Positions 35,971-43,390 of a stretch of 64,000 bases of DNA are shown in pieces; within the stretch, counting starts at the first letter, position 1, and the number at the start of each line of letters is the position of its first letter. Where the stretch lies: positions 107,401-171,400 of the forward strand of contig CAVTZH010000004.1 of assembly GCA_963739175.1 (NCBI GenBank), in the 5' to 3' direction. This stretch comes from VAZQ01 sp963739175. GTDB lineage: Bacteria; Pseudomonadota; Alphaproteobacteria; Rhizobiales; Xanthobacteraceae. The notes beneath the pieces were generated by a model. The model was not told the origin of the DNA. It ran no database searches and was given only the letters and a program-made list of their open reading frames with translations. The position numbers and the translations under genes are program-made.

Positions 35971-37336
35971 TTCGCTCGCGCTGCGACTGTTCTTTTCGGC
36001 GACCACCTGGATCGTCGTGATCCTGGTGGTTGCCGGCATCGTCCTGTCCGGCGTCTACCGCTCTGCGGTCGAGCGCGCCTTCGACCGCCGGCTGCAGGTC
36101 TATCTGCGCACGCTGGTCGCCGACGTCGCGACCCCCGACGAGACCGTGGAGCGCTTCCCGCAGTCGCTCTCGGAGCCGTTGTTCGAGCTGCCGCTGTCGG
36201 GCTGGTACTGGCAGGTGACGCGGCTCGATACCGCGCGGCCGGAGCTGCGCTCCTCGCGCTCGCTGTGGGATTCGACGCTCGCGCATCTCGACGATCGCGC
36301 CGCTACCACGTCGGCGAGCGGCGCGCGCCAGGGCTATGTCGACGGTCCCGAGGACCAGCGCCTGCGCGTGGTCGAGCGCACCATCGACCTCGGCGACGAG
36401 GGTCGCTTCGTCGTGACGGTGGCCGGCGACGCCGCCGAGATCGACGAGGAGATGCGCACCTTCGACCGTGCGCTGATCGCCACCTTCACGGTGCTGGCGG
36501 TCGTCCTGCTTCTGACCACGACCTTCCAGGTGCGCTACGGCCTGGCGCCGCTCAAGAGCATCTCGGACGGCCTCGCCAAGATCCGCTCCGGCGCGGCGGA
36601 ACGGCTCGAAGGCGGATTCCCGGTCGAGGTCGCACCGCTGGTGCGCGAGACCAACGCGCTGATCGACGCCAACCGCGAGATCGTCAATCGCGCGCGCACC
36701 CATGTCGGCAATCTCGCGCATGCGCTGAAGACGCCGATCTCGGTGATGATGAACGAGGCGGCCTCCCACGCGTCCGATCCGATGGCCGACAAGGTGCGCG
36801 AGCAGACCGAGATCATGCGCGACCAGGTCGCGCGCCATCTCGAACGCGCCCGCCTGGCAGCGCGGGTCGCCACCATCGGGACCGTGGTCGAAGTGCGCCC
36901 GGTGGTCAATTCGCTCGCCCGCACCATGGAGAAAATCCACCACGGCCGCGGCGTCGCAATCGAGATCGATGCGCCAGAAGAGGCGCGCTTCCGCGGCGAG
37001 CAGCAGGATCTGGAGGAGATGGTCGGCAACCTGGTCGACAACGCCTGCAAGTGGGCGCAGTCGCGGGTGTCGATCGAGTCGTTTCCGGAGCAGCCCGACG
37101 CTTCGAGCGAGCGCCGCTTCGTGCGCATCGTGGTCGATGACGACGGCCCGGGACTGACGCCGTCGCAGCGCGAGCAGGTGGCGCGGCGCGGCCGCCGCCT
37201 CGATGAGACCAAGCCCGGCTCGGGCTTGGGGCTTTCGATCGTGATGGAGCTCGCCACGCTCTACGGTGGCCGCCTCACGCTCGGCACCGCGCCGATCGGC
37301 GGCTTGCGCGCGGAGCTCGTTCTGCCGGGCGCGTAG
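35960..37336 (+). CDS. Sensor histidine kinase
   Basis: Membrane kinase of 458 residues: first helix TWIVVILVVAGIVLSGVY, a periplasmic domain of about 125 residues, second helix LIATFTVLAVVLLLTTTFQ, HAMP region, then the H-box GNLAHALKTPISVMMNEA. The ATPase domain shows the N-box VGNLVDNACKWAQS, G1 region VDDDGPGLTP and G2 PGSGLGLSIVMELA. The architecture is that of FeuQ/PhoQ-like sensors. It acts with the preceding regulator. Signal unknown; divalent cations or osmotic stress are possible by family analogy. Confidence 0.9.
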   Translation: MRANSLALRLFFSATTWIVVILVVAGIVLSGVYRSAVERAFDRRLQVYLRTLVADVATPDETVERFPQSLSEPLFELPLSGWYWQVTRLDTARPELRSSRSLWDSTLAHLDDRAATTSASGARQGYVDGPEDQRLRVVERTIDLGDEGRFVVTVAGDAAEIDEEMRTFDRALIATFTVLAVVLLLTTTFQVRYGLAPLKSISDGLAKIRSGAAERLEGGFPVEVAPLVRETNALIDANREIVNRARTHVGNLAHALKTPISVMMNEAASHASDPMADKVREQTEIMRDQVARHLERARLAARVATIGTVVEVRPVVNSLARTMEKIHHGRGVAIEIDAPEEARFRGEQQDLEEMVGNLVDNACKWAQSRVSIESFPEQPDASSERRFVRIVVDDDGPGLTPSQREQVARRGRRLDETKPGSGLGLSIVMELATLYGGRLTLGTAPIGGLRAELVLPGA

Positions 37337-37394
37337 CGCGGTGACGGCCGACGCTTCCTTTGATAGACTTATCCGCTAGTGTGCGGAGGGAGTG

Positions 37395-38720
37395 ATGGTC
37401 AAGATGGTGCGCGCTTCGCAGGTGCTGCTGCTCGCGGTCGTTGCGTTTTTTAGCTCGGGAAGTCACGCCGGCGCCGACACGGTGCGCGACGCCATCGAGC
37501 GGGAGGCAAAAGCCATCGAGGCCAGGATGATCGCGTGGCGGCGCGATATCCATCAGAACCCCGAGTTGGGAAATCGCGAATTCCGTACCGCCGCGCTGGT
37601 CGCTGAGCACCTCAAGCGGCTCGGCTACGATGTGCGGGAGAAGGTCGCGCACACCGGCGTGGTCGCGGTGCTCAAGGGCGGCAAGCCGGGTCCGGTCGTC
37701 GCGCTGCGCGCCGACATGGACGCGCTGCCGGTGGCAGAGGAAGTCGACCTGCCGTTCGCGTCGAAAGTGAAGGCGATGTGGCGCGGGCAGCAGGTCGGCG
37801 TGATGCACGCCTGCGGCCACGATGCCCATGTCGCCATCCTGATGGCAGCCGCCGAGATCTTCGCCAAAATGCGCAACGAGCTTCCGGGCACGGTGAAGCT
37901 CATCTTCCAGCCGGCCGAGGAAGGGTTGCCGCCGGGTGAAGAAGGCGGGGCGCGGATGATGATCAAGGAGGGGGCGTTTGAGAATCCGAAACCGGAAGCT
38001 GTGTTCGGCCTCCACGTCACGGCGCTCGGTCGAATCGGAACCATTGGTTTTCGTGCCGGCGCGCGCTCGGCCGGTGCTGACACCTTCCACATCACGGTGA
38101 AGGGCCGGCAAACCCACGGTGCGCGGCCGTGGGCGGGCGTCGATCCGATCGTGATTGCCGCGCAGATCGTGCTCGGCCTGCAAACCATCCAGAGCCGGCA
38201 GGTGGATGTGACCAGCGATCCGTCGGTGCTGACGGTGGGCATCTTCAACGCCGGCAACCGCACCAACATCATTCCCGACAAGGCCGAGCTGGAGGGGACG
38301 CTGCGCACCTACAATCTGGAAATGCGCGACTTCATCAAGCGACGGGTGAAGGAGACGGCCGAAGCGATCGCGCTGAGCGGCGGCGGGGAGGCGGTCGTCG
38401 TTTGGAATGACGACTATGTCATTCCGCTCATCAACAACGTGGCGTTGACGAAGCGCATGCTGCCCACGCTCCAGCGCGTGGCCGGTGCCGACAAGGTCTT
38501 CGAACAGCCGCGTGCCGCGACCTATGATGACTTTTCGTTTTTCGCGCACGAGGTGCCTGGATTGTATTTCAATATTGGCGTTGCGCCCGCCGGCGTGGCG
38601 GCCGCGACGATCGCGCCCAATCACTCGCCCCGCTTCCGGCTCGACGAGACGGGGTTGTTGACCGGGCTGCGCGCGTTGCTGCACGTCTCGTTCGACTATC
38701 TCAACGGCAACGCGAAGTAG
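37395..38720 (+). CDS. Exported M20-family amidohydrolase
   Basis: Zinc-dependent peptidase/amidohydrolase of 441 residues related to hippurate and N-acyl amino acid hydrolases. A signal peptide (ASQVLLLAVVAFFSSGSHA) places it in the periplasm, unlike most relatives. Metal and catalytic features are seen in VALRADMDALPVAEE, VMHACGHDAHVAILM, LIFQPAEEG and GLHVTALGRIGT, with a dimerisation domain between. GGAGGG just upstream supports ATG 37395. A strong terminator follows. Confidence 0.9.
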   Translation: MVKMVRASQVLLLAVVAFFSSGSHAGADTVRDAIEREAKAIEARMIAWRRDIHQNPELGNREFRTAALVAEHLKRLGYDVREKVAHTGVVAVLKGGKPGPVVALRADMDALPVAEEVDLPFASKVKAMWRGQQVGVMHACGHDAHVAILMAAAEIFAKMRNELPGTVKLIFQPAEEGLPPGEEGGARMMIKEGAFENPKPEAVFGLHVTALGRIGTIGFRAGARSAGADTFHITVKGRQTHGARPWAGVDPIVIAAQIVLGLQTIQSRQVDVTSDPSVLTVGIFNAGNRTNIIPDKAELEGTLRTYNLEMRDFIKRRVKETAEAIALSGGGEAVVVWNDDYVIPLINNVALTKRMLPTLQRVAGADKVFEQPRAATYDDFSFFAHEVPGLYFNIGVAPAGVAAATIAPNHSPRFRLDETGLLTGLRALLHVSFDYLNGNAK

Positions 38721-38742
38721 GTGTGTACTGTGATCGCAACAA

Positions 38743-38772
38743 AGATAGCTCCCGGTGTGACGGGAGCTATCT
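38743..38772 (+). terminator. Strong hairpin terminator
   Basis: Perfect 12-bp stem agatagctcccg (38743-38754) / cgggagctatct (38761-38772) with a 6-nt loop, directly after the M20 gene. No long T-run follows, but the stem is strong. Confidence 0.75.
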
Positions 38773-38804
38773 GGATAGTGGCTGAATAGCCCAGGGAGGC
38801 TCCC

Positions 38805-40133
38805 ATGACCGCCAGATGGCATGTCGCCGTGACCGCGCTCGCGATCAGTTGCGCTCCTGCCGCGGCCTGGGAGCTGCCTCCCGACAACGGCACCATGGGC
38901 AAGGAGACGATCGCGGCCATCCTCGCCGGCAACGACTATCCCGAGACCAGCGGCTACCGGCAGAGCATCGATTTCATCGACTTCACCTTCTACGGCCAGA
39001 AGTTCACGCAGACCGTGGTGACGCTGACGCCCGACCGGCCGCTCCTTCGCAACGGCAAGAAAGTCGTGGTCGTGGGCGGCGAGCCCGGCAGCGAATATGC
39101 GATGGATTTCGTGCGCACCGTCGAGGACAAAGACGGGGCCGCGGTCTGGCTCGCCAAGCGCGGCATCACCTTCGTGGCGCCGACGCGGGTGGGACGCTGG
39201 AATTTCCTCGCTTCGACCAAGGACGGCTCATGGGAATCGGTGCCGCTCGGCCAGCGCATGCCGATCTTCGAGCGCGGCCAGACCGCGCACTGGACGGAGA
39301 AGGATTACATCGTCCGGCGCGTGCAGACGGCGGGCTCCGGCGGCTCCTCGCCGGAGCAGATCACGCGGGTGGGGCGCCCCGGCACGCTGCTGGAGAAGCA
39401 GCTCCTGGCGGCGACCGGCAACACCTTCGTCGAGGGCTACCGGCTCGCGCTCGTCAAGGCGATCCCGGACCGGCAGAACGCGATCGTGCTGTTCTGGGGC
39501 ATGTCGACCGGCGGCTCGACGCTCTATCCGCTGGCGAAATACTACACGCCCGACGGCTACCTCGGTTGGGGCACCAGCACGACCGGACTCGGCTCCGCCG
39601 GCGGCCGATCGGTCACCGGCAATTTCAACGCCGTCTATGAGCGCACCGCCGCGCGCGTGCGCGAGCGCGGCATCGACGATTTCAATCTCTACACCAAAGA
39701 GATCGATCCGCAGACCAAAGCCAAATGGTGGCAGGCCGCGCAGCGCAATCCGCGCTTCAAGAGCACGGAAGACCCGCCGATGCAGTTCGGCCTCAGCGCC
39801 ATCGCCGAGACGGCGATGCGGCTGTGGAATTCCGATTTCCTCCCCGACGAAAAGCGCCGAGGCGGACTCGCGGCCTTCATGCAGGAAATGCTCGAGCCGG
39901 CCTTTCCGCCCGCCGAGCTCAAGAAGGTGCCGATACTCGAACTCAACGGCACCAGGGACGAGGTGCTGTCGCCGGCCACCGTCGACGCCAATCGCAAGGC
40001 GATGGAGCCTTACGCGAAGAAATACCGCGTCGGCCGCATCGAGGGCCTGCATCACTATCTGTTCACGCAGGAGAGCATCAAGACGGTGGTGACCAGCTGG
40101 ATGCGCTACATCGAGTCGGGCTATTTCGACTGA
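38805..40133 (+). CDS. Secreted alpha/beta-hydrolase-like protein
   Basis: A 442-residue exported protein with signal peptide (WHVAVTALAISCAPAAA). The central part has GMSTGGSTLYPLAKYYTPDG, which resembles a nucleophile elbow of the alpha/beta-hydrolase fold. A late strand-loop VPILELNGTRDEVLSPATVD carries an acidic residue, and a conserved histidine pair appears in GLHHYLF. These could form the Ser-Asp-His triad. GGGAGG lies 7 nt upstream of the ATG. Substrate unknown; an esterase or lipase role is possible. Confidence 0.7.
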   Translation: MTARWHVAVTALAISCAPAAAWELPPDNGTMGKETIAAILAGNDYPETSGYRQSIDFIDFTFYGQKFTQTVVTLTPDRPLLRNGKKVVVVGGEPGSEYAMDFVRTVEDKDGAAVWLAKRGITFVAPTRVGRWNFLASTKDGSWESVPLGQRMPIFERGQTAHWTEKDYIVRRVQTAGSGGSSPEQITRVGRPGTLLEKQLLAATGNTFVEGYRLALVKAIPDRQNAIVLFWGMSTGGSTLYPLAKYYTPDGYLGWGTSTTGLGSAGGRSVTGNFNAVYERTAARVRERGIDDFNLYTKEIDPQTKAKWWQAAQRNPRFKSTEDPPMQFGLSAIAETAMRLWNSDFLPDEKRRGGLAAFMQEMLEPAFPPAELKKVPILELNGTRDEVLSPATVDANRKAMEPYAKKYRVGRIEGLHHYLFTQESIKTVVTSWMRYIESGYFD

Positions 40134-40184
40134 GGCCCGGCAAGCATCGGTCAGTTCTGATGAGTAGGAGCGCGGGCGACTTCC

Positions 40185-40245
40185 GGTGTTGGCCCAAAGC
40201 GGACGTGCCGGCTGGTCCCGTCACCATGTCTGAATAGGACGCTAG
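40185..40245. repeat. Dispersed palindromic sequence (GGCCCAAAGCGGAC family)
   Basis: Reads tgttggcccaaagcggacgtgccggc. Related sequences occur at about 42905-42945, 43140-43240, 45505-45600, 48773-48825, 50905-50975 and 53200-53230. Each lies next to a gene boundary. The core pairs with gtctgctt/gtccgctt words nearby, so it may fold. Confidence 0.6.
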
Positions 40246-40313
40246 AGCAGATGCGCGGGTCGACGTGCCGGTTAGTAGTGGGCAAAACGACCCTTGATCC
40301 CCATATACCGGGG

Positions 40314-40550
40314 ATGACCTCACCAAAAATAGATGATCGCGAGGCAAGGGAGCGTAAGGCGGCCTTGCTCAAGCGGAAGATTGCGCAAGCTGACGAAGCC
40401 CGCGTTGCGATGGCGGACTACCATCGAGAGAACCAAGCGACGCTAGACCGTACAACCAAATTAAAGGCGATGCGCCTGGCGCAGGAGGTAAGGGTCGAGC
40501 CGCTCAAGCCTAAGCGCGCCAGCAAGAAGAAGCTTGTCCAGAAAGTGTGA
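40314..40550 (+). CDS. Small coiled-coil hypothetical protein
   Basis: A 78-residue, highly charged protein starting MTSPKIDDREARERKAALLKR, with long helical stretches rich in Lys, Arg, Ala and Glu and a basic end (KPKRASKKKLVQK). I recall similar proteins in several Bradyrhizobium genomes. The basic tail might bind nucleic acid, but this is a guess. ATG 40314 is chosen because the upstream extension is not helical and has repeat-like DNA. Confidence 0.6.
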   Translation: MTSPKIDDREARERKAALLKRKIAQADEARVAMADYHRENQATLDRTTKLKAMRLAQEVRVEPLKPKRASKKKLVQKV

Positions 40551-40595
40551 ACTATTGGGTGTCGCTTACACCCAGCGCCACAGCCGGCCGTCCCC

Positions 40596-40859
40596 TCAGT
40601 CCGATACTTGGTTCAAATTGCAAATCGAGCGAATGATATAGGATTGGGGTACTCCTGCTCGGTCAAATATTTCGCCGTTCGGGCACCAAATGCGAGTTCT
40701 TGAGCCGACCACCTCGCACGTCCCGAAACGAGGTCCCAATGTCCTGAGAGGGCCGAGGCACCCAGTGCCAAATTTAACGTCTTTGATAGTTTCGGTTGTC
40801 TGTGCAAATGCCGATGGTCCCAATAGCAGCAGTGCCGCAATTGCCGACATTCGCAACAT
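40596..40859 (-). CDS. Small secreted hypothetical protein
   Basis: An 87-residue protein with a signal peptide (MSAIAALLLLGPSAFA preceded by MLR) and a mature part with four cysteines (GTGCLGPL, GTCEVVGS, IWCPNGE, RSICNLNQ). GGGAGG 6 nt before ATG 40859 fixes the start. Likely periplasmic. Function unknown. Confidence 0.65.
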   Translation of the reverse strand: MLRMSAIAALLLLGPSAFAQTTETIKDVKFGTGCLGPLRTLGPRFGTCEVVGSRTRIWCPNGEIFDRAGVPQSYIIRSICNLNQVSD

Positions 40860-40979
40860 GACTGCACCTCCCGATAAAGGTCCGTAAGTGGTGCATGTCC
40901 GAGGTAGGGCCTTTAGGGACGAACATGCCATCTTGGCGATCGAGCCACGAGGTGGTTGCAAATCACTCCGTTTCGTCGG

Positions 40980-41144
40980 TCATCTAGTTCCCTCGATGTT
41001 TTGCGCGAGATCGAGTTGATTGAGGAGCCCAAGCAACTTGCCGCGCGCCGCCCGAGCCCTCTGCATGTGGTCGGTGCGGGCGAGTTTCGCCGCAAGTTCC
41101 TGCTGCCGGAGAATGAGGACTTTGAGTTCGGTTACGGAGTTCAT
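40980..41144 (-). CDS. Small helical hypothetical protein (54 residues)
   Basis: Starts MNSVTELKVLILRQQELAAK and ends LDLAQNIEGTR. The composition is helical and charged, with a possible coiled coil. AGGAAA lies 6 nt upstream of the ATG. It is too short for confident assignment, but composition and ribosome-binding site support a real gene. Confidence 0.5.
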   Translation of the reverse strand: MNSVTELKVLILRQQELAAKLARTDHMQRARAARGKLLGLLNQLDLAQNIEGTR

Positions 41145-41246
41145 TCGGTTTCCTATCTTTCATCTCATAATGCGGCCAAGGGCCGATGAATGTAGCAAGC
41201 AAAGGCGTGGCGGCATGTGCAAATCGCCGCCGCGCTGGACAGGTAC

Positions 41247-41480
41247 TTAGCCTGCAAAGGCTGTCATCGGTTCAGGATATATGTCGATGAGAGCGCCTTT
41301 CCCGACCCTCACCATTTCGATCGCCGTCTTGGCGTCCTTGGTCCGAACGTCATAGATCGCCGCCTCAACCAAGTGGCCATCAAGCACCTTGATACGACCG
41401 CCGAGGAAACGGGCAACTGCCCCGCCACGCGCCTCGAAAGCTCTATAACTAGGGCCCTGTTCGTGGCTCTGCAGTCGCAC
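41247..41480 (-). CDS. Small hypothetical protein
   Basis: A protein of about 77 residues from a GTG at 41480: RLQSHEQGPSYRAFEARGGA, then FLGGRIKVLDGHLVEAAIYD and VRVGKGALIDIYPEPMTAFAG. The alternating hydrophobic pattern suggests a small beta-rich fold. I recall proteins with a similar beginning (RLQ.H...Y..FEAR) in related genomes. The start is uncertain. Confidence 0.42.
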   Translation of the reverse strand: MRLQSHEQGPSYRAFEARGGAVARFLGGRIKVLDGHLVEAAIYDVRTKDAKTAIEMVRVGKGALIDIYPEPMTAFAG

Positions 41481-41577
41481 TACGAACAAACGAATTCTCC
41501 CGAATGACTTTGTTTGAAGCCTCGTCTGCTGCCCGCGCGGCAATCCTTCCTGAAACGGTCGGCAGGCGCAATCGACG

Positions 41578-41844
41578 CTACGGAATGGACGCCTTGCAGT
41601 CTCGGTCCTGCGCCGCGTCAAGGTCCTGCGGATCGATGACTACCATTTCGATCGACGAGCCATGCTCGGTCGCGGGCAAATAGATCGCGGTCAAAACTCG
41701 CCGGTAGGCCAGAAATGACAATCCATCGATGAGTTCCTCATCAGTTACAACGCGGTAGTCTCCCGCCGGCATCATACGCTCGGCGCCCTTCAACAAGAAT
41801 GGCTGCCGGAATGTCACGGTCGTCCTGGTTGTTCGGATCGTCAT
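41578..41844 (-). CDS. Small conserved hypothetical protein
   Basis: An 88-residue protein starting MTIRTTRTTVTFRQPFLLKG, then MMPAGDYRVVTDEELIDGLSF and a strand VLTAIYLP. The LPAGxYxVxTDEE-like pattern recurs, as I recall, in many hypothetical proteins of Bradyrhizobium relatives, usually near small genes like these. Cytosolic, beta-rich; function unknown. Confidence 0.68.
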   Translation of the reverse strand: MTIRTTRTTVTFRQPFLLKGAERMMPAGDYRVVTDEELIDGLSFLAYRRVLTAIYLPATEHGSSIEMVVIDPQDLDAAQDRDCKASIP

Positions 41845-42043
41845 CGTCGTCGTTGATGAACGATGCGCCTCCAGCTCGCCGATGTCGAGCAATATCGGTG
41901 CCACGAAGCAGAAACGCACTACTCCGCACTGGTTATTCGGAGGTGTCGTGCATACCTGCTAAGTAGTCGCCACAAGAGCCGTCAGCAGCGGTCGCCGAGA
42001 GATCAGCTGCCGAGAGGGAAATGTCGGCCACTGGTCGACTGGC

Positions 42044-42286
42044 ATGGAAAAACTGCCAAAAACGAAAGAAGAGATCGCGCAGTTGATCATCGCCGAACTG
42101 CGCTGCTTCGATTGCATGAATGTCTTGGGTGTCGTCATCGTTCCCATCGTCGATCATGCAGACGCTACAGCATGGACGGTCTCGTGCTTCAATGTTGGCA
42201 AGTCGGACGGAGAGGCTTGCGACCGTGCATTGCAGCACATCGTTCCTCGTTTCCAGCGGGTCTACGGCCTGGTTCAGAAACATTAG
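42044..42286 (+). CDS. Small conserved hypothetical protein
   Basis: An 80-residue protein starting MEKLPKTKEEIAQLIIAELRC, with a mixed alpha-beta pattern (VLGVVIVPIVDHADATAWTVS) and ending RFQRVYGLVQKH. It looks like a single compact domain and resembles hypotheticals of the same bacterial group. Start by the first ATG; the ribosome-binding site is weak. Confidence 0.65.
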   Translation: MEKLPKTKEEIAQLIIAELRCFDCMNVLGVVIVPIVDHADATAWTVSCFNVGKSDGEACDRALQHIVPRFQRVYGLVQKH

Positions 42287-42334
42287 ACGACGGAGCCACG
42301 GGCCGCGCCTTCCAAGTATCTCCTTCCAAGTATC

Positions 42335-42745
42335 TTATGAGGCCGTGATCTTGTCCCCGCTATCCTTGTGGCTGTGCAGGAAGCGTGCGATCTGGCCCCT
42401 CAAAGTAACCGTGTCCAGCACTTCCCCCATGGAGCTCGCATTGTCGAAAAGCTCCCGCTGCAGCTTTTGCGGTAGTGTGTTCCACTGCATGATGAGTGCG
42501 GCCCCCAGACATCGGAGCACATGCTCCTCTTGCGCAGCCAGATCTATTGCGCCAACAGGGATATCATCCGTTTTGGAGTGAACCGTCTTGCTATGATTTT
42601 CAGCAAGCCACTGCTCGTTGTCAGCAAGGGTCGTGAAACTTTGCTCCAACATTTTAAATTCATGAGCTTCTTTGGGACTGATCGTTGCTTTCGCCCATTC
42701 GGCGTATTCTCTCGCTTTCGCGCGATATTGCTCGGGCGTGAACAT
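42335..42745 (-). CDS. Conserved hypothetical protein
   Basis: A 136-residue soluble protein. The amino-terminal part (MFTPEQYRAKAREYAEWAKA...FKMLEQSFTTLADNEQWLAEN) has a pattern common in small rhizobial proteins. The carboxy-terminal part (EEHVLRCLGAALIMQWNTLP, KLQRELFDNASSMGEV, GQIARFLHSHKD) is a helical domain seen elsewhere in this group as I recall. AAAGG 6 nt upstream of ATG supports the start. It may be a fusion of two small modules. Function unknown. Confidence 0.72.
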   Translation of the reverse strand: MFTPEQYRAKAREYAEWAKATISPKEAHEFKMLEQSFTTLADNEQWLAENHSKTVHSKTDDIPVGAIDLAAQEEHVLRCLGAALIMQWNTLPQKLQRELFDNASSMGEVLDTVTLRGQIARFLHSHKDSGDKITAS

Positions 42746-43390
42746 GAATAGCCTTTCGGAGGGAGTCTCCCTCTCAATCGCTCAATTTTTGTGAAGCATT
42801 GCAAATATGGCTACGCGACGGCCATTCCGCCAGTTGAGGAACGACGATAATAATGTCCGTAGCCGCGCCAGGCAGGCCCGCGCCAAACTGTTCAATATGA
42901 GCTTATGTCGGTTTCTGGCCCGAAGTGACCGAGCGATGCACTACCCAACAGTAGGAGCCCGCTGAACGCCGTGTACAGCGGGCTCCGTCACGTTGGGTCG
43001 CACAACGAATTGACGTGACGGCGCGACCGTACCTGCGGCTGCATTAGGTCATTCGTATTGACATACCAATGTACAGATTTTTCGAGAATTGCCGATACGC
43101 ACTTTGAGAATGGCCGATTCAATCAGTTCGCGAAATAACGCCATGTCTGCTTGTGGCCCAAAGCGGAAATGGCGGCTCGGTCACGCGCATGTCTGCTTCT
43201 GACTCGTGGCGGACATGAGTTAGGTCCGCTTCTAACCGAAGCCAACCCTCGCTCGCCAGCGAGACCTGATGTCCATCCCCTCAAGGGCATTACCAAAATT
43301 TATTGCTCGTGGGCTTTCCCAACGGGAGAAAGCGCCACAATCGGCACTCTGATAGACTTGGCTTTGGGAGGCACTGGTGGAGGGTTTGCG
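42746..43390. other. Gene-free region of about 645 bp with repeats
   Basis: No credible gene. It contains the hairpin at 42954-42986 and two copies of the GGCCCAAAGCGGAC-like sequence (about 42905 and 43140-43240, the second with extra gtctgcttct/gtccgcttct words). Promoter elements for the TIR-TPR gene are expected near 43300-43380 but cannot be singled out. A frame extending the TIR gene upstream to 43151 has no protein-like character. Confidence 0.5.
42954..42986. repeat. 11-bp stem hairpin
   Basis: Perfect arms ggagcccgctg (42954-42964) and cagcgggctcc (42976-42986) with an 11-nt loop, in the gene-free stretch between the divergent hypothetical gene and the TIR-TPR gene. May be a terminator-like or REP-like structure. 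Confidence 0.65.

Noticed and set aside
43151..43390. Upstream extension of the TIR-TPR protein by 80 residues
   Set aside because: The extension covers dispersed repeat DNA and has no fold-like pattern; TIR strands begin right after ATG 43391.
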